Assembly (NCBI GenBank): GCA_050084515.1
Contig: CM114274.1
Coordinates: forward strand, 23,560,001 to 23,624,000
Source of the DNA: Blasia pusilla
Lineage: Eukaryota; Marchantiophyta; Marchantiopsida; Blasiales
DNA: 64,000 bases
Reading direction: 5' to 3'
Position numbers and translations under genes: made by a program. The notes below the pieces were generated by a model that did not search any database, had not been told where the DNA came from, and saw only the letters and a program-made list of their open reading frames with translations. Every line of letters begins with the position of its first letter. The first letter of the stretch is position 1. Below are positions 32,608 to 42,900 of this stretch, one piece after another.

Positions 32608-34068
32608 ATGGATATGGATATGGATACGGATATGGCGGAGGGAGACGGGCATGAGAATTTTGCGCGAGTCCACGATCACAAACCTCCGAACATGGAGGAA
32701 ATACTGCCCAGCTCTATGCTCGGGGAAATCCTGTCTCGGGTATCCGATGCGAGAGACTTGGCCCGCGCTTCTCTCGTGAGCACTTCGTTCCGCAACAGCT
32801 CACCCTATGTAAAGTTCGTGCGGTTTCTGTGCAGACTGCAAAACGTCCGGAGGAGCCTTGGACAGAACGGCGTCAGAGTGACTCCGTTCAAGGAAACAGT
32901 GCTTCGCACGGTGGAAAAGCTCAAGTGCGTAGAGTGTTTTCGTCTAGAGATCGAGGATGAAATGAATAGGTTCAAAGACGACGTGATCGAGAAAAACAGC
33001 CTGTGGCTCAGCGAGAGGAGCTTCGTTCAAGGGTGGCTACCGCCAATCAGCCACACGCTGAAGAGCCTCACCGTCATCGACTTCGGGCAGCAGGCCATCT
33101 TCCAATCCACTCCGCTCCTGCAGCTGATCTCCCAGCACTGTAAACAGCTGGAGACCTTGGAGCTGCGGAATATGTTCCTGGATTGCAAGGGTTGCGAGAA
33201 GATGAACACCGTGACCTCACTGACCCTCCGGTGCGTCAAATTGATGGAGCACGGGCTCAAGGATATCAACAATTGCATGCCGAAGCTGGAAAGTCTGACG
33301 CTGATCACGGTGGTAGGGCTCATAGAGGCCAAGTTTACATCGGACTGCCTGAAATTGCTTTTCCTCGGGCTGGTACCCAAGGTGAACTGCAGGACGGTGG
33401 TATTGAACGTGAAGGCGCTGGTGAAATTGCAGCTGAAATTGATGACCTGCCCGGACGAGCTCATAGTGACGGCGCCCAATCTGGAGTGTCTCGCGGTGAG
33501 CATGGACAAGCGCGAAAATGCGAGGGTAAAATTCAACAATGTGAATAAGCTGAAGGAGCTTCTGATGGGGTCGTCGGGATTCTCAACCGTGGCCGAACTG
33601 ACCTCTGCCAATTCTCTGCTCCGGAAGGCCTTTTTGGATGTTCATTGCATGTCGTTCGAGAGCAACGGCGTGTGGAAAGGTGTCCTACAGAACGTTAAGC
33701 ACTCCGTGCCGCAAATGGACGCCATTCGGGAGTCGTGCCCCCTTCTCGACACGTTGAGCGTGGGACCTGGCCTGTGGTACTTCCTGGAGCAGGACATGCT
33801 GAAGAAGGGTGGGAAGGTGAACTCCACGTGGCCCAATCTGAAGAGGCTCGTGGTGCACTTGGTAGTCCAGAACATGGAGGTGAGCCTGTGCTTGATTACG
33901 GCACTGCTCAAGGCAATTCCCACCCTCATCACCTTAGAAGTGTATGTACATAATGATAGCACGGTCGCAGCTCACGAGTTCTACCAACTGCAGGATCAGT
34001 TCTCCGAATTGGAGCTTAAATGTGACAGTTGGAAGAAAGGATTGAAATTCGACTACTTTAGTTTTTGA
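32608..34068 (+). CDS. F-box/LRR-repeat protein, single exon, 486 aa
   Basis: Uninterrupted frame from ATG 32608 to TGA 34066-34068. Residues about 33-70 form an F-box (LPSSMLGEILSRVSDARDLA followed by SLVSTSFRN), which binds SKP1 in SCF ubiquitin ligases. Residues about 125-430 hold degenerate leucine-rich repeats of the plant RNI type (LKSLTVIDFG, LETLELRNMF, LESLTLITVV, LECLAVSM, LKRLVVHLVV, LITLEVYV), which would bind the substrate. The layout resembles the plant F-box/LRR At1g67190-like group. ATG 32608 is taken as the start, but the residue-29 Met (32692) directly before the F-box is a good alternative. The first codons are a repeated gatatg (MDMDMDTDM), probably replication slippage. 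No intron is apparent. This is the only convincing host gene; its substrate is unknown. Confidence 0.9.
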   Translation: MDMDMDTDMAEGDGHENFARVHDHKPPNMEEILPSSMLGEILSRVSDARDLARASLVSTSFRNSSPYVKFVRFLCRLQNVRRSLGQNGVRVTPFKETVLRTVEKLKCVECFRLEIEDEMNRFKDDVIEKNSLWLSERSFVQGWLPPISHTLKSLTVIDFGQQAIFQSTPLLQLISQHCKQLETLELRNMFLDCKGCEKMNTVTSLTLRCVKLMEHGLKDINNCMPKLESLTLITVVGLIEAKFTSDCLKLLFLGLVPKVNCRTVVLNVKALVKLQLKLMTCPDELIVTAPNLECLAVSMDKRENARVKFNNVNKLKELLMGSSGFSTVAELTSANSLLRKAFLDVHCMSFESNGVWKGVLQNVKHSVPQMDAIRESCPLLDTLSVGPGLWYFLEQDMLKKGGKVNSTWPNLKRLVVHLVVQNMEVSLCLITALLKAIPTLITLEVYVHNDSTVAAHEFYQLQDQFSELELKCDSWKKGLKFDYFSF

Positions 34069-35230
34069 TTGTTTGGATTTTCGTTCTGGATTTTCCTTAA
34101 TTGTCTTGGATCTCCTTCGCGAACTCGTCTTCTGTTTTTCTGCTCTGTGTTGGGTTTTCTCTTTTCTTTCGTGTTCCCCTTGTCCTGACAACTGACTTAA
34201 CATGTTTCTCCCCGAAAAGCCCAATTTAAAATTCTTTTTTTATCGCTGTGGCCACAAGCTGCTCCGCGCGCTCTTGGACCGTGTCAAGTAAATAACCAGG
34301 AGCATCCGTCATCATCGCAACTCCAACTGCCACCTCTACTACTACTACCACAACTAACCACTTCCCGCTGACCGCAGCGCGGTTCCTCATATTGTAACTT
34401 GTAAGTGTCCCCACGACACAGGTGCTCACGCCCTGTCAGCGCGGCCATGTTCGAGTGATAATCAATCAATGGCCGTTGGCGCCACCGCTCACTTAGTTGC
34501 AGGGGCAGTCAACCTGTGTAGGAACTTTCTTTTCTTTATTTTCCTTTAATATACGACTCTGGGAGGGGTACAGCGATTATATGCGAGTACGATGCTCTCC
34601 GATATCATCTGGTCCTGTCCGCGCTGTTGTCAATGGTCGGAGTCGTGCTTGCATGAAACTCTGTAATCCATCATTAATCGATCGATTGCGAGATATGACT
34701 TGCACCGCAACTTCTCGGCGCCCGAGTTCCGACGGGAAGTCGTCGGTCAAAGCGTAGGAGCGATTGTGTTCCGCACCATCGCCAGAACCGACCCGTGCCA
34801 GCGATAATGATAACGATAATCATCATCTCCCCGACGTCTTCGTCGCTCGCTTCCCATCCCCATCCCCCGCCCCCGCCCCCGCCCCCCCCCCACGCGGCTT
34901 CCGCGAATGCGACCGTCGCGCGAAGAGGGCGATGCGAAGGGCTGCGTGTCGACGGAGCCGAACCGAAAACCACCGTCTCTACCAACGGCTTTCGGGATTT
35001 CACGCGGGAAACTCAATGTTCCATGACACGTCCACATACGCGTTTGTCCACTACTGCCGTTTCCAAGACGACGGCGCTGCTACCGAAAACCCTCGACTCA
35101 ACTCTGACGCGTCGACACTTTCAGAATCTCTCCAAATTTCGTGATATGTCCGGATGTCCCTGTTGATGACTGGGTGCGTGGATTCCGAAGAGGATTCTTA
35201 CGCTACTGCGAGCTTTTATCCACTTATATT
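34069..35230. other. 3' flank of the F-box gene and GC-rich tract
   Basis: T-rich sequence directly after the stop (34069-34250) is likely 3' UTR. From about 34460 to 35160 the DNA is GC-rich, with a cccccgcccccgcccc tract at about 34863-34891 and a gataatgataacgataatcat stretch. ORFs on both strands (60-126 aa) are compositionally biased and have no motif. It could be a CpG-rich promoter for an unseen transcript. Confidence 0.4.
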
Positions 35231-36169
35231 CAGAGGCCTGAATATGCATTTATCCACGGGATATACATCCACCGAAAATATCTCGTTTGGTTCCCTCGGT
35301 AGAATTCTTCCATATTAGGACGTGTTTCGTATCTTTTCCTTCTCATCAGACATGGTTTTGTCGGCATTGAAAGTGATATTTTGGGGTGCACATGCATGAA
35401 CTAGTAGTCTCGAGGTGTAGGTGCATATTTGGGGGAGGTATGAAGATTACTTCACTTCTATGGATGAACATGGAGTATGCCCACAAACAAGGTCACTCAC
35501 TGTCCTTACACATTATCACCCTTGAAACAACACACCTAAATCTCGATTAAAAAAATCAAACTTTTAGGAAAGACCTGTTTAGGGTGTTTCTTGTGGAAGT
35601 TACTCTCGAGATGGTTTATGCATTCCAAGTTATACGCGTCAACCCGTTACGATAAGCATAAAATATTGTGAGAATAACTGTTTTGGAAGTCTAGTTTAAC
35701 AATAGAATATTGAAACAAAGTTTCGATCATACATATCTTCAGTTTTTTTCCATACTTCCAATGTTATAATAATAAATGGGACTTGTATGTCATCATAATT
35801 TAAATGATTTTTTTAGGAATGAAATAAATTTATTTGATTAAAAAATTAGGTTATTTAATCATGGTATGGTTTGTAGTCAATCTCTCACTTGGATTCAAAA
35901 TCATCGGTTTGATGGTATCTTCAACGGAGGAAAAATGATTGTCTTTCAAAAAATTCAATGCGATGTTTTCATATTTTTAAATAATAAAATTTAATGAGAA
36001 ATTTTAAGTTGATTTTTAATTATAAAAAATTGAAATAACTAATTTTTGCATATAAAATATATTTAAGTTAGTTTTCATCATATAATGACGAAAGATTACC
36101 TTTTAAATGGCGAATGCATTACTTTAAGGGAAACTATATGTCCCGTGCAATCCTCCATCCCAATATAGA
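35231..36169. other. AT-rich spacer, nothing recognised
   Basis: Low-GC sequence without ORFs or recognisable repeat ends. Confidence 0.5.
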
Positions 36170-36597
36170 TTGACATGGGAGAATGCCTTCTTGATTTGCA
36201 AACACCTCTCTGTTTGACATGTGGCGACTGGACAATAAGAAAATGTTTCACATGCTACGGGCAGCAAGAAAAAAAATTGAATGTATGTGGAGCATCATTA
36301 ATTTCTTCCCTTCACGGGCTATACACTAGCTCTTCAAACCCTTTTTTATTTTCCATGTATGGCACGGGCATCTTATCTATATTATTATGAGAGAGTGCCT
36401 TCTTGATTTGCAAACACCTCTCTTCTTGACACGTGGCAACTGGGCAGCAAGAAAATGTTTCACATGCTACGGGAAATTATTTTTTTTGAATTTATGTGCA
36501 GCATCATTAATCTCTTCCCTTCACGGACTATATACTTGCTCTTCAAACACTTTGGTATTTCTCATGCATCGCACAGGCACCTTAGAGTCCTTACTAA
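36170..36597 (+). mobile_element. Two tandem short Helitron-like repeats
   Basis: Two copies with a period of 212 bp: gcc-ttcttgatttgcaaacacctc begins at 36184 and 36396. Each continues gtggc.actgg.ca..aagaaaatgtttcacatgctacggg and ends in a gcatcgcac/ggcacgggca block. The second unit starts TCtatattattatgagag at 36376 and ends cttactaa at 36597, followed by T, as expected for Helitron TC...CTRR-T ends. Head-to-tail arrays like this are known for Helitrons. Non-coding. Confidence 0.65.
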
Positions 36598-36900
36598 TGT
36601 AACAAATTCGTGGGTCCACTTTGGAGTATTGCAGGAAAATATACACTTTGAAGTAATAGGCATCATTCGTGACTTGGTCCTTATAGTCAATCATTCTTAT
36701 CCTCATTGACTTTCAAACAATTGATGAAAATCAGAAAACGCATCTTTAGGAAAATTGCAGCCAAACTTTTAGATATAACCTAGTGGGACTCTAGGAGTAC
36801 CATGCTAAAAGCATGCCCCCACACCTCTAAAAAGCTAACATAGAGGAAAGAACAAAAAAAATGATTTTAGAATTTAGAAGATAAACCTAGACTATTTTTT

Positions 36901-37266
36901 TCAATATGATATGCCCAATAAGTCAAAATAGGAAATAATAAGACAAGGTGAAAATTCCAAATCCCAAAACTCATGAAGGAACGCCATAATAAGTGATTTC
37001 CAAGTTTCCAAATGCTCTTCTTCTATCCCCTCATACCACTGGGTGGCACGCTTCTTTAAGAGTCCCGGAAAGACTCTAAGAAGATCCTCCTCCGATCCTT
37101 CCCCATTCGCCTTTGCTACGTGGGTAGACTCCAAAATGAAGTCGTCTGCATCATCCCACTTGTTCCCGAAAAATGTGGGATATCTCAGAAGCAATTTGTG
37201 TGGGTGTGCCATCAGTGCTTCGCTCTTGGAAGGGCTTTCCCACCTGATGGGGAAGGCAAGTCTCAT
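36901..37266 (-). pseudogene. Retrotransposon gag fragment
   Basis: A 121-residue minus-strand frame contains RYPTFFGNKWDDADDFILES, GEGSEEDLLRVFPGLLKKRA and TQWYEGIEEEHLETWKSL. This is the retrotransposon gag pattern of plant gypsy elements (F.G...D...DFl...A......E..ll..FP..L...A..Wy). No zinc knuckle or pol follows, and the frame ends at about 36901. It is opposite in strand to the gag-protease fragment at 40272 and therefore a different insertion. Confidence 0.6.
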
Positions 37267-38960
37267 GTGGTACCTTTATCTTTATTTATGTGAGGGCAAT
37301 TGTGGACAGACGGATCCCACTCCTCTTATGTGTCTATCCTTGTCCGTGAATCAGGAGGCTCAGGCGACTTCCTCTTTTCTCGTCTTCGGCCGGGAGGCTT
37401 TGTTCGGGGGGGGGGGGAACGCTTCTTTTCGGGTATACCTGGCGATTTCTAGGCGCATTGCTCTTTTCTTTCTTTTCATTGTCTCTCGGTTCTCTAATCG
37501 TGCATCTCAAGATGTCTTTTGTGATCCATCCAAAACTTCCAAGGATCTCCTTGCTAAGCGTCTAACCTAGCACGCAAGACCACACTCCATGGGTATGAAG
37601 AATCTTTGGAACAAGATACTTACTGGCAAGGCACCCTCTGCGCGAGGTTATCCCACAGAAAAAAAATACTCAATCAACACCGAGTAGGAATCCGACAACT
37701 GCAAAGTATTTCTTGCTTGCGTTTCCACTCCCATACCCCACTCTCTCGCTGACTCTCCTTGCTTGGGAGATTTGGTGATCCATGGCAGTGGCGCCAAAAA
37801 TTTCTTCCCTTACCTACTACCTTATGTATTGTACAACTCAAGAAAAAGTTACTCTCTTAATTGCAAAGTATTAAGTTCGTTCCCAAGAGATCAGTGTTTC
37901 TTGAGAAAAGAGAGGTTTTATAAGAATTATAAAGAATATCTTCTTCACTAAGTACTTTAATAACTTCAATGACCAAGTCTTGAATAGTACAAAGGATTAA
38001 ATTGGTTTTCTTCCCTCCAAAAGAAACTCTTCTCAAGTGCAAAGAAAGAGTCCTGCAAATCTTGGATATCAAAGTTCAAACAAGGACCTCAAAGAGACCT
38101 TAAGAAGGTTGCGGCTCACCCTACTTTCAGAATTGAATCTGTCAAGACAGGTTACTCATTGTCTAACAGCTTTCATACGCTCTTATTAATTATCCTCTGG
38201 AATTCTGAAATCAAGGACTCCACTCTCATCCTACAGCAGCCCAATATGATTGACACTCAACTCCGTACATCATAAAGAATGAAAGAAGACAATTTTACTG
38301 CGCTAAAGAGTGGAGGAAACTAGAAAGTATTACAAGCTTCAGAGGGTACAAGACTCTTCGGCTCGGACCATCCCTAGAAAAACTGCTTCTCACATGATCA
38401 ATAAGAGTATTGGAAACACTCAAGACACAAGGGAATGATCCCTTGCTCTTCTACTTTACTCTTTAAATACTCTCTTTACAATTCGTGAGTGACCTTTCTA
38501 CTTCCTTCTAGATTTCTAACTGTTAATCTCACGGTTTAGATCTTCCAGGCCTTCATTTTCCTTAATTTGGTTGAGGTCTCTTCCGCTTCCATCTGAACCA
38601 TGGCGCCCTTCCATTTCTAACTTCCGAAACAACCGCGACGGTCCACTATCTACAGTCTTCGCTGGACGCGAAGCACTCCTATCCTATCTTCGCGAAGCAC
38701 TTCACTACTGCTGCCACCGTGAAGAGGTTCTCCTTGCGACCTTCCTTTCATCCATTTTCTTCAAAAACATTATTCCTCTTCCTATTCCTACTCTTCATAC
38801 ATCTTTCCGCTTTGTGAAGACTCTCGGTGATTCCTTCTTCTTCTTCTTTCTTCAACTTCTTTGCTTTCTTAGTCTTCGCTCTTTAGTCTTTGTTGGTTGT
38901 TTACAATCTTTGCATGAAGACTCCCTTGGAACTTCTGCTGCAAAGAAGAAGTCCTTTACA
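37267..38960. other. Possible retroelement leader/LTR sequence, unassigned
   Basis: Mixed, C/T-rich sequence. A tggcgcc motif occurs at 37788-37794 (ggcagtggcgccaaaaattt), as in some plant retroelement primer-binding sites, but neither LTR could be paired. The 175-aa frame at 37043-37570 largely lies opposite the gag fragment and is not considered real. Confidence 0.3.
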
Positions 38961-38967
38961 GGTCTTC

Positions 38968-39390
38968 GTTGACACTTTTTACCATCTTCCCGTATTGCGG
39001 TCTTCACCGCAATCTTTGCTACGAAGCACCCGCACCCTTCCACGGAGATTCCCCATTCCACACTTCCATGTTTCAACACAATTTATGCAAAGCATTCTTC
39101 TTTACTTCCGGTCTTGAGCTTTCAATCTTCAATCAGTGAAGACTTCACTACAATTTTGATCTCCCGTATTGCGGTCTTCGCCGCCGTCTTCGCTACGAAG
39201 CACCCGCGCCTCTATTACTTCTTTCTTGGTCCTTCTGCGGAGCTTCCCCATTCCACACTTCCATGTTTCAACAAAATTTCTGCAAATCATTCTTCTTTAC
39301 TTCGAGTCTTGAGCCTTCAGTCTTCAATCAATGAAGACTTCACTACAATTTTGTACAAAAATGATCTTTCTATCAAAATTTCAAAAATCT
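38968..39390 (+). repeat. Tandem LTR-like repeat, two units
   Basis: Two adjacent related units, about 38968-39155 and 39160-39390, share ctacgaagcacccgc, ccccattccacacttccatg, tttcaac, gcattcttctttactt and caatcagtgaagacttcact. A third copy lies at 42676-42900, right after the gag-protease fragment. They are probably LTR fragments of that element. Confidence 0.6.
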
Positions 39391-39665
39391 GGGTACCACA
39401 AGTGTGGAATCAACTTTGGAGTCGAAGACTATTGACAACATAGGGTTGGGAAGTTTTTTCTTACAACCAACTTGATCCAAGGTATAAAGTTACATTTGAT
39501 GCCGATATAGGCCTTGGTTGAAAAAACCCCTCAAATAAGTCAATTTCTACTATGTAACTTAAAAATGCACCAAGTTATACTCTTGCATAGTTATTGTGAA
39601 GTTTCCATTTAAGGACCTACATTTTGTTGAAAATTTTCCTTTATCGATTTCCTTAGGATTCCATG

Positions 39666-39910
39666 AGGGTTGCACATGGGACAATTTCATGTCTATGTCC
39701 ATGCGGGCCTGGGTACCCACGGCCCACACCTGAGCCCGCCCACAAAGCCCACAGAGCTAGTAGCATGCATCCAAGATGGCCGAGCCCACACCAGTTTTAT
39801 GGCCTGCTACCAAGCGTGCACATGTACCAACCTACCATCGGATGCGGGTTGCGGGTACTTGGGCGGCATGTCCGTCCCATAGATGGACTTGTCCGTTTGC
39901 GTGCAACCTT
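39666..39910. mobile_element. MITE, ggttgcac family, best-preserved copy (copy 5)
   Basis: A 245-bp insertion with terminal inverted repeats (left agggttgcacatgggacaat; right end reading inward aaggttgcacgcaaacggac). It is flanked by a perfect 10-bp target duplication ggattccatg (39656-39665 and 39911-39920). A 9-10 bp duplication fits Mutator-like elements better than hAT (8 bp). The interior is GC-rich with gcccac/gggcctg motifs, and is non-coding. It defines the ends used to recognise the copies at 17988, 23528, 26790 and 29029. Confidence 0.85.
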
Positions 39911-39924
39911 GGATTCCATGTGAA

Positions 39925-40271
39925 GCCAAAATCTAGCCCATGGTTTAGCTTAAATCCAACATCTTGTTTGCTTGGATAGTAATTGCACAATGTATTGATT
40001 ATTAGGATTTCTTTTACTTTTTATAATTAGTACCAAGGTCGTTATAGTATATAATGAAATTGAGGTGGTGGAGGAGGGGGAAATAGATTAGAGAATAATT
40101 TTTGGGGATGGACAAGAAGTTTTCTTTCTAATTGGGGATGATTGAGTGACTGTTCATTTTTTTTAAGATACCAAAATGGTTTCTATTAACTTCTTAAGAT
40201 TGGATGAAAATGATATCAAACCCAACTAATTTCATGCGAATGCTCAACACTAATATTTTTGGGTTCCATTC
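39925..40271. other. Spacer, nothing recognised
   Basis: AT-rich sequence between the MITE and the gag fragment, with no motif seen. Confidence 0.4.
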
Positions 40272-42640
40272 TTGATAAATATTCCACTTTTCCACTATCT
40301 CCATAATAAAATCCCAACCACTCCATTTTTGGGCACTACTAAAAAGTTAATTAAGTTCACTTCCCATCTCCATGACTTCTTTTCGTCCCTCAAATTGTAC
40401 ATATCCACCATAATAAAATTGGGAAAAGAAAAAGAAATAAAATTCATAACTTTTTCTTATTATCTTGATCGCCTATTCATGAAGCTTTGTGATCTCAAGA
40501 GAAGGAAAAAAGAGACTTTGAGAGAATATACTCAAAGATTTTGTAGCTTGCTCGGCAAGTTGGAGCACACCACTGTGTCACAATAGGTAGATTGGTATGT
40601 GTCTAGGTTATCCAAGGAGATGGATCGCTATTGTCGTAGGGGGCAGAGAGACTCATTAGTAGTTGTCATCGCCTCTGCAGAAGCCTATGAGGCCTCGGAA
40701 AAGTCAAGAAGGACGTGTAAGAGAAGAAACCAGAGGAAGTAGTCTAGTTCCTCGACCGGGTGACTCTTCTTCGTTGAACTCTTCGGATATCTCATTAGGC
40801 GGTACCAGCGAAGACTTAGAGTCTGAGGAAGACTCCAAGGGAAAAGGCAAGAAGAAAGAAAGACACCCAAAACGTTCTTCGTCTTCAGGGCAAGGGCGCA
40901 AGAACAAGAGTTTGAAACCAGTCAGCCACAAATCAGTGAGCCATGCTTGCAAGATAAAGAAGGATGGGGAGAAGTCCGCCATCGATGAATTGATAAAACA
41001 AATGACCGAGCTAAAAGTGCATTTGGCGGCCCACAGAGATCCTAGACGACGGCCGGGTCTTATGGGGCCTAATATATGGTGTAGTTCTTGTGGAACTCAA
41101 GGGCATACAACACAAGAATGCCCACTTCAACGAGATCTACGGTGGGTATAAGAAGACCCATCTATAGATGAAGGATGTTATGAAGCAGATCAGTGGGAGG
41201 GCTGCTAAGCGGTCCAAGCCATTTCGATGATTGGTACTCCTCATAGCTGGATTCATAGATATGTACCTCCGGAGTATGGGGAACAGAGGCCCCTATGATA
41301 GATTATGGGACCAGCGGCTTTCACCCCACCTATTAAGAGTAACTATTGTTACAAATGTGGAGCAGCGGATCACTGAGCGAACAATTTTCTGAACCCAAAG
41401 AGACCAGTGGGGCTGAATCCACTTATGTGGCAATTGCAAGAAAGGAGGGCACACTGCGGTGGAATGCCCAGAGCCCAAAGTACCAAAATCTTGGTCAAAT
41501 ATGTAAACACTCCACCAGCACCGGCGGATGCCAAGAATGATGTCAATGTGCAGCTAGTGCGAGTAGAATACTTCACATCCCCGAAGGAGAAAAAGCGAGT
41601 GACTATCAAGGAAGAGGAATCTTCAAGGAAGATCGACGAAGAGTCCTCAGACTGGCCCAAAGATATCCTCAATGAAGTCTTTGCTACGGACACAAGGTCT
41701 AAGACCAAGAAGACTGCAAAGACTAAGACGAAGGATCCTTGTCTTCTCGAAGTAAAATGGGTACAAAGAAGATAGCCGAGATTTTTGGAGCTGGGAAGTC
41801 TATCTTAAAAGGCGACGTGGATCCTGCCTTTAATTGTACTCATCCAAAATATTTCCATCAAGAGGTGGAGGAGCAGGTCCGCAAGCAAGTCCATGAAGAA
41901 CAAGTACGTGGAGCCTTGACAAAAGGTTCTTCAACAAAGCACAAAGAACCAACAATGGAGACCGCGGTGATTTCCCCTTTGGTTATGGAAGCATTTGATT
42001 TGCTGAAAGATTTGGCAGCCATCCTAGCAAACATATCACTATTACAATTGCTCATGGAAAACCCCATTTATTGAAAGATTCTACAACAATGAAAAATGGG
42101 AGGCAAAAAGCACAAGAAGGGGGCTAAGCAGCTCCCAGTGGTGGATCTGTTCTGCATTGAGGTTGAGGACCTCAGAGCTCCAGAAGTAGGAGTAGAAATT
42201 GAGGGACATACCATTAAGAAGGTCCCTATTGATTCCGGAAGTGTGATCATCATAATGATGGAGCAGACGACCCATGCTTTGGGTTACACAAAGTATGAGC
42301 CCACAGATAAGTATTTACGCTTTGCTGACCAATCTCAGAAGCGACCATTGGGGCAACTTACCCAGATCCCGACAATGATAGGAGGTGTGTTGTTGCTATT
42401 GGATTATCTTGTCCTTCAATCCTTGATTGTCACATGTTATCCTCTGCTTATAGGAAGACCTTGGCTCTATGGATCTCGAGTGAACACGGATTGGAAAAGA
42501 TGGAGATTTACCTTTCAGGCTCCGAACAATTCTAGTCTCGGCCTCCCAAGGAGAGACCCCCACCACGGACGATGGCTACACCTCTGATCAAGGCTCAATA
42601 GTCGATACGGAGTCCTCATTATACGTCTGCTATATAGAGT
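40272..42640 (+). pseudogene. Ty3/gypsy gag-protease fragment
   Basis: The gag core is visible at 40420-40600 (LKRRKKETLREYTQRFCSLL). A lysine/serine-rich linker leads to a CX2CX4HX4C zinc knuckle with Cys codons at 41080 and 41089, His at 41104 and Cys at 41119 (WCSSCGTQGHTTQECPLQ). A second, degraded knuckle (YCYKCGAADH) is near 41350. A retropepsin domain follows in the frame 42096-42587: KKVPIDSGSVIII has the catalytic DSG with Asp at 42231-42233, then LLIGRPWLY near 42440-42470. RT, RNase H and integrase are missing. Several stops separate the pieces. Confidence 0.75.
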
Positions 42641-42675
42641 GTTATGAGATAGATGAAGAGTCTTTCTTCGTTGAT

Positions 42676-42900
42676 AGTTTTTACCATCTTCCCGTACTGC
42701 GGTCTTCGCTACGAAGCACCCGCGCCTCTCGTACTTCTTTCTTGGTCCTTTTGCGGAGCTTTCCCATTCCACACTTCCATGTTTCAACTCAATTTCTGCA
42801 AAGCATTCTTCTTTATTTCCAGCCTTGAGCCTTTAGTCTTCAATCAGTGAAGACTTCACTACAATTCTGTACAAAAAATGATCTTTCTATCAAAATGTCA
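42676..42900 (+). repeat. LTR-like repeat, third copy
   Basis: It matches 38968-39155 and 39160-39390 (gtactgcggtcttcgctacgaagcacccgcg, cccattccacacttccatg, caatcagtgaagacttcact, gatctttctatcaaaat). It lies directly downstream of the gag-protease fragment, as a 3' LTR remnant would after deletion of pol. Confidence 0.6.

Noticed and set aside
33027-33962. Minus-strand and alternate-frame ORFs inside the F-box gene
   Set aside because: They are shadows of the clearly coding + strand frame.
34674-35166. Pro-rich and Gly/Arg-rich ORFs on both strands
   Set aside because: They derive from the C-rich simple-sequence tract and have no conserved motif.
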